Positions 59,697 through 64,000 of a stretch of DNA of 64,000 bases are shown piece by piece (the first letter of the stretch is position 1; each line of letters starts with the position of its first letter). This DNA is from Bradyrhizobium sp. B124 (lineage in GTDB: Bacteria; Pseudomonadota; Alphaproteobacteria; Rhizobiales; Xanthobacteraceae). The notes beneath the pieces were generated by a model that ran no database searches, had not been told where the DNA came from, and was given only the letters and a program-made list of their open reading frames with translations. The DNA lies in NCBI RefSeq assembly GCF_038967635.1, contig NZ_CP152413.1, positions 6,576,001 to 6,640,000 of the forward strand, in the 5' to 3' direction. The position numbers were made by a program, and so were the translations under genes.

Positions 59697-60590
59697 CTAG
59701 CCCCGATAGCGCAGTGCATCGACCAACAGCGCGAACGCCGGCGAGGATTGCCGGCGGCTCGGGTAGTAGAGGTGATAGCCGGGAAACGGCGCGCACCAGT
59801 CGTCGAGCACCTGGACCAGCTGACCCCTGGCGAGTTGCGCCTGCACCTGATCCTCGGCGACATAGGCAAGCCCAAGCCCGGCCGACGCCGCCTTGATCCG
59901 CAAGGCGGTACTGTTGAACACCAATTGTCCATCGACGCGGACCTTGATCGCGCGTCCGCGCTTCTCGAATTCCCAGGCATAGATGCCGCCATGGGTCGGC
60001 AGGCGGATGTTGATGCAGGCGTGCTGGGTCAGGTCCTGCGGCCGCTTCGGGCGATCGCGCCGCTTGAAGTAGGACGGCGCCCCGACCACAACCATGCGGA
60101 AATCCGGCGCGATCCGCACCGCGATCATGTCCTTTGCCAACTGCTCGCCGAGGCGAACGCCGGCGTCAAAACGTTCCGCGACGATGTTGGCGAGCCCGTT
60201 GTCGACGGTCAGCTCCACCTTGATGTCGGGATAGCGCGGCAGGAACTTTTCCAGCGCCGGCCACAGGATGGTCTCGGCTGCGTGCTCGCCGGCGTTGATG
60301 CGGATGGTGCCGGCCGGCTTCTCGCGCAGCGCGTTGAGGGCTGTGAGTTCGGCCTCGATCTCCTCGAAGCGCGGCCCGACGCCCTGTAGCAGGCGCTCGC
60401 CGGCGTCGGTCGGCGCCACGCTGCGCGTGGTGCGGGTCAGGAGCCGTACGCCCAGCCGTTCCTCCAACGCGCGCATGGTGTGGCTGAGCGCCGATTGCGA
60501 CACGCCGAGCTGTGCCGCGGCGCGGGTGAAGCTGCGCTCGCGCGCCACCGCGAGGAAGGCAATCAGGTCATTGACGTCATGCCGCGGCAT
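59697..60590 (-). CDS. LysR-family regulator 2
   Basis: A 297-aa LTTR: MPRHDVNDLIAFLAVARERS, the helix-turn-helix AAAQLGVSQSALSHTMRALE (about residues 23-42), and an effector domain with ERFDAGVRLGEQLAKDMIAV. It belongs to the same broad subgroup as regulator 1. It is divergent from an aldo/keto reductase gene across 109 bases, the probable target. Confidence 0.89.
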   Translation of the reverse strand: MPRHDVNDLIAFLAVARERSFTRAAAQLGVSQSALSHTMRALEERLGVRLLTRTTRSVAPTDAGERLLQGVGPRFEEIEAELTALNALREKPAGTIRINAGEHAAETILWPALEKFLPRYPDIKVELTVDNGLANIVAERFDAGVRLGEQLAKDMIAVRIAPDFRMVVVGAPSYFKRRDRPKRPQDLTQHACINIRLPTHGGIYAWEFEKRGRAIKVRVDGQLVFNSTALRIKAASAGLGLAYVAEDQVQAQLARGQLVQVLDDWCAPFPGYHLYYPSRRQSSPAFALLVDALRYRG

Positions 60591-60633
60591 TGATGAATCC
60601 TGCTCATAAGTCCATCCCGATTTTTACGTCTAA

Positions 60634-61692
<1,059 letters not shown>

Positions 61693-62214
61693 GTCGAGCC
61701 ACACACGCAGTGTCGTCCCGGGCTTGACCCGGGACCCATAACCACAAATGGCAATTGTTGTGCGACGCTGGGGCCACAGCCCTCTTCAACACCACAACCC
61801 TGTGGTTATGGGTCCCTGCTTTCGCAGGGACGACGATTGTGGAAGCAGGCCCCGCCACACACTCGATGTCGTCCTGGCGAAAGCCAGGACCCATTACCCA
61901 AATGCGCGTTGTTGCGCGACGCCGGGGCCACAGCCCTCTGCAACAACACAACCCTGTGGTTATGGGTCCCTGCTTTCGCAGGGACGACGATTGTGGAAGC
62001 AGGCCCCGCCACACACTCGATGTCGTCCTGGCGAAAGCCAGGACCCATTACCCCAATGCGCATTGTTGCGCGACGCCGGGGCCACAGCCCTCTGCAACAA
62101 CACAACCCTGTGGTTATAGGTCCCGGCCTTCGCCGGGACGACGATTGTGGAAGCAGGCCGTGCCACACATTCAGTGTCGTCCTGGCGAAAGCGGAGCGCG
62201 AAGGCGTGTGCCAC
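61693..62214. repeat. 154-bp tandem repeat of palindromic units
   Basis: Three successive units with a period of 154 bp by position of cgacgattgtggaagcagg (61831, 61985, 62139). Each unit holds an inverted pair: a tgtcgtcctggcgaaagcca-type arm and a tgtggttatgggtccctgct-type arm, joined by gcgacgccggggccacagcc. The outer edges are partial units. It fills the 520 bases between the convergent reductase and OmpA-type genes. Spacing is not that of a CRISPR. Confidence 0.9.
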
Positions 62215-63243
62215 CTAGCGTTCCGTCAGCTTCAGCTCGATGCGGCGGTTGCGCTTGTAGGCGTCTTCGGTCTGCGCGGTGTCGAGCGGCTGGAATTCGG
62301 CGAAGCCGGCGGCGACCAGGCGCTGCGCCGGCACGCCGAGCGACACCAGATACTGCACCACCGAGATCGCGCGCGCGGAGGACAACTCCCAGTTCGACTT
62401 GAACAGCGGGCTGTTGATCGGCCGCACGTCGGTGTGGCCGTCGACCCGCAGCACCCAGGCGATTTCGGGGGGGATCTGCTTGTCGAGATCGATCAGCGCA
62501 TTCGCCACGGTGTCGAGCTCGGTCTTGCCTTCAGGCAGCAGCGTTGCCTGGCCGGTATCGAAGAACACTTCGGACTGGAACACGAAGCGGTCGCCGACGA
62601 TGCGGATATCGGGACGGTTGCCGAGGATGGCGCGTAGCCGGCCGAAGAATTCCGAGCGGTATTTCGACAATTCCTGCACCCGCTGCGCCAGCGCGACGTT
62701 GAGGCGCGAGCCGAGATCGGCGATCCGGCTCTGCGATTCCTTGTCGCGCTTCTCGGAGGCGTCGAGCGCCTCCTCGAGCGCCGCGAGCTGGCGGCGCAGC
62801 GCGCTGATCTGCTGGTTCAGCACCTCGATCTGCGCCAGCGCGCGCGACGACACGCTCTTCTCGGACTCCAGCGCCTTGTTGAGTTCGTTGGCGCGACCCT
62901 GCGCGTCGTTGCCGGAATTGGCGAGCCCCTCATAGAGCCCTTTCATGCGGTCGCGCTCGCCCTCGGCAGAGGCGAGGCCGGCGCGCAGCTGCGACACCTG
63001 GTCGTCGAGCGTCAGCTTGGAGAGCTTCTCCAGCGACAACAGGTCGTTGAGCTGGGCGATCTTGGCGTTGAGCTGCTCCAGCGCCTTGTCCTTGCCGGTG
63101 ACCTCCTGCGACAGGAAGAACTGCACGACGAGGAATACCGACAGCAGGAACACGATCGACAGCACAAGCGTCGACAGTGCGTCGACAAAGCCTGGCCAGT
63201 AGTTGAAGCCGGATTCGCTGCGGCGCGAGCGGGCGAGGGCCAT
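62215..63243 (-). CDS. MotB/OmpA-like peptidoglycan-binding protein
   Basis: A 342-aa envelope protein. One membrane segment (about 18-45, FVDALSTLVLSIVFLLSVFL) carries the Asp21 of the MotB/TolR-type proton-path position, then a long coiled coil (50-190) and an OmpA C-terminal domain (about 225-342) with the peptidoglycan-binding DGHTDVRPIN and ELSSARAISVVQYLVSLG. It is not a flagellar MotB by context, but resembles the orphan stator-like proteins of Rhizobiales. The partial gene at the window edge is a probable channel partner, with a VOC gene between them. Confidence 0.83.
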   Translation of the reverse strand: MALARSRRSESGFNYWPGFVDALSTLVLSIVFLLSVFLVVQFFLSQEVTGKDKALEQLNAKIAQLNDLLSLEKLSKLTLDDQVSQLRAGLASAEGERDRMKGLYEGLANSGNDAQGRANELNKALESEKSVSSRALAQIEVLNQQISALRRQLAALEEALDASEKRDKESQSRIADLGSRLNVALAQRVQELSKYRSEFFGRLRAILGNRPDIRIVGDRFVFQSEVFFDTGQATLLPEGKTELDTVANALIDLDKQIPPEIAWVLRVDGHTDVRPINSPLFKSNWELSSARAISVVQYLVSLGVPAQRLVAAGFAEFQPLDTAQTEDAYKRNRRIELKLTER

Positions 63244-63267
63244 TCGGTTTCCCTTTATCTGTTGCCG

Positions 63268-63639
63268 TCAGTCCTGCGGCGCGTGGCAGACGGCTTCGAT
63301 ATTGTGACCGTCGGGATCGAGGACGAACGCGCCGTAGTAGTTTGCATGATAGTGCGGTCGAATTCCGGGGCGCCCGTTGTTCCGGCCGCCGGCCTTGATC
63401 GCGTCGTCATAGAAGCGATCGACGGTGGCACGATCGTTTGCCGTGAAGGCAATGTGGGCGCCGGTCTGCGGTGTAGCGCGCCGACCGATCCAGAAGAAAG
63501 CTTTTGGACGCACGCCATAGCCTGCAAACTCTGCACCCTCGGCATACAGGCGGGTGATGCCGAGAGGACGCAAGGCCGCATCGTAGAAGGTCTTGGACCG
63601 CTCGATATCGCTGATGCCGATGGTCACGTGGTCCAGCAC
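63268..63639 (-). CDS. VOC-family protein (glyoxalase/dioxygenase-like)
   Basis: A 123-aa protein of the vicinal oxygen chelate superfamily: VLDHVTIGISDIERSKTFYD start (GTG), then RPKAFFWIGR, THIAFTANDRATVDRFY-type text and GAFVLDPDGHNIEAVCH with the metal-binding His and Glu near the end. It likely catalyses a metal-dependent reaction on a small molecule. It is inserted, in the same direction, between two envelope genes; that is an odd position. Confidence 0.85.
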   Translation of the reverse strand: MLDHVTIGISDIERSKTFYDAALRPLGITRLYAEGAEFAGYGVRPKAFFWIGRRATPQTGAHIAFTANDRATVDRFYDDAIKAGGRNNGRPGIRPHYHANYYGAFVLDPDGHNIEAVCHAPQD

Positions 63640-63654
63640 GTTGGCCTCCGTGGC

Positions 63655-64000
63655 TCAGCTCTTTTCGGGCTGGCGGGCGAGGCGCTCGAGCAGCCGCTTG
63701 ATCTCGCGGTTCTGCTCGCCCTGGCCGTCGGCCCATTCGCGGATCATCTGCTGCTCGGTGCGCATATGTGCAACCAGCCCCTGGATCGCCTCGGCAAGAT
63801 TGGCCATCGCGGCCGTGGTGCTGCGGCCGCCGCCGCCGGCACCACCTTCCTCGAAGGTCGCACGCAGCCGGTCGATCGCGCCCTGCAGGTCGGCACCGCC
63901 GGCGCCGACACCGTCGCCGGAAATGCCGCGCACGGTGGTGGCGAGCCAGTCCTCGAGGTCGGTGTAGAAGCGGTTCTGGGCCTGGCTCGATTGCAGGTCG
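63655..64000 (-). CDS. C-terminal part of a probable MotA/TolQ-type or stator-associated protein (partial)
   Basis: The frame runs from the TGA at 63655 off the right edge of the window (115 codons seen). It reads DLQSSQAQNRFYTDLEDWLA, then GISGDGVGAGGADLQG, and a coiled tail RTEQQMIREWADGQGEQNRE. Helical segments but no membrane stretch are in the visible part. From memory, the text resembles the cytoplasmic tail of MotA/ExbB-type proteins found next to OmpA/MotB-like genes in Bradyrhizobium. The gene start lies outside the window. Confidence 0.6.
   Translation of the reverse strand, partial: DLQSSQAQNRFYTDLEDWLATTVRGISGDGVGAGGADLQGAIDRLRATFEEGGAGGGGRSTTAAMANLAEAIQGLVAHMRTEQQMIREWADGQGEQNREIKRLLERLARQPEKS

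Noticed and set aside
61693..62214. CRISPR array
   Set aside because: The period is 154 bp with palindromic units and near-identical spacers between them; CRISPR repeats are 24-40 bp with unique spacers and no cas gene is nearby.

Overview
The window looks like chromosomal DNA of a Bradyrhizobium-type alphaproteobacterium. This rests on uniformly high GC, an NdvA-like cyclic beta-glucan exporter, several families of short palindromic repeats typical of that group, and a dense gene layout. It holds about 67 protein genes (two run as very small reading frames), one tRNA-Leu, and many palindromic elements. No transposase, integrase, rRNA or CRISPR array was seen.

Layout. 0.1-8 kb (mostly minus strand): peroxiredoxin, DUF924 protein, FadD, a D-Ala-D-Ala carboxypeptidase with a low-complexity tail, NdvA, and a NitT/TauT-type binding protein. 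8-18.6 kb (mostly plus): secreted Gly/Tyr protein with a clear terminator, HisE-like protein, YqaA/DedA-like membrane protein, two paralogous nitronate monooxygenases, a thioesterase, a hybrid histidine kinase preceded by a coupled 36-aa leader frame, and an acyl-CoA synthetase divergent from the second monooxygenase. 18.7-23.7 kb: a compact conflict/defence-type island with a TIR protein facing a three-gene operon of patatin phospholipase, SLOG-like nucleotide-binding protein, and a deoxyribosyltransferase-like plus TPR sensor protein. This is the most interesting locus.

23.7-29.3 kb: methyltransferase/TetR pair, a small secreted-protein module flanked by two copies of the TetR 3' end, RidA, and a Tat-exported thiamine-diphosphate enzyme paired with a cytochrome c. 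29.7-40.1 kb: a long operon with a binding protein, two permeases, a 71-aa membrane protein, two ABC ATPases, DhaL, DhaM, HPr, enzyme I, a putative DNA-binding protein and DhaK. It appears to couple ABC uptake of a small polyol or triose to PEP-dependent dihydroxyacetone phosphorylation. A palindromic operator candidate overlaps the likely promoter.

40.3-64 kb: tRNA-Leu, DsbB, a run of small conserved hypothetical genes, an AbrB-family membrane protein, PsiF-like secreted proteins, a TetR-controlled thioesterase pair with two visible operators, an LrgA/LrgB pair, TauE/SafE, DsbA-like protein, CGNR regulator divergent from AzlCD, two LysR-oxidoreductase modules, an esterase, a trypsin/PDZ protein that lacks its catalytic triad, an acyl-CoA synthetase, a PilZ protein, a 154-bp tandem repeat, and an OmpA/MotB-like envelope protein with the end of a probable partner gene cut by the window edge.
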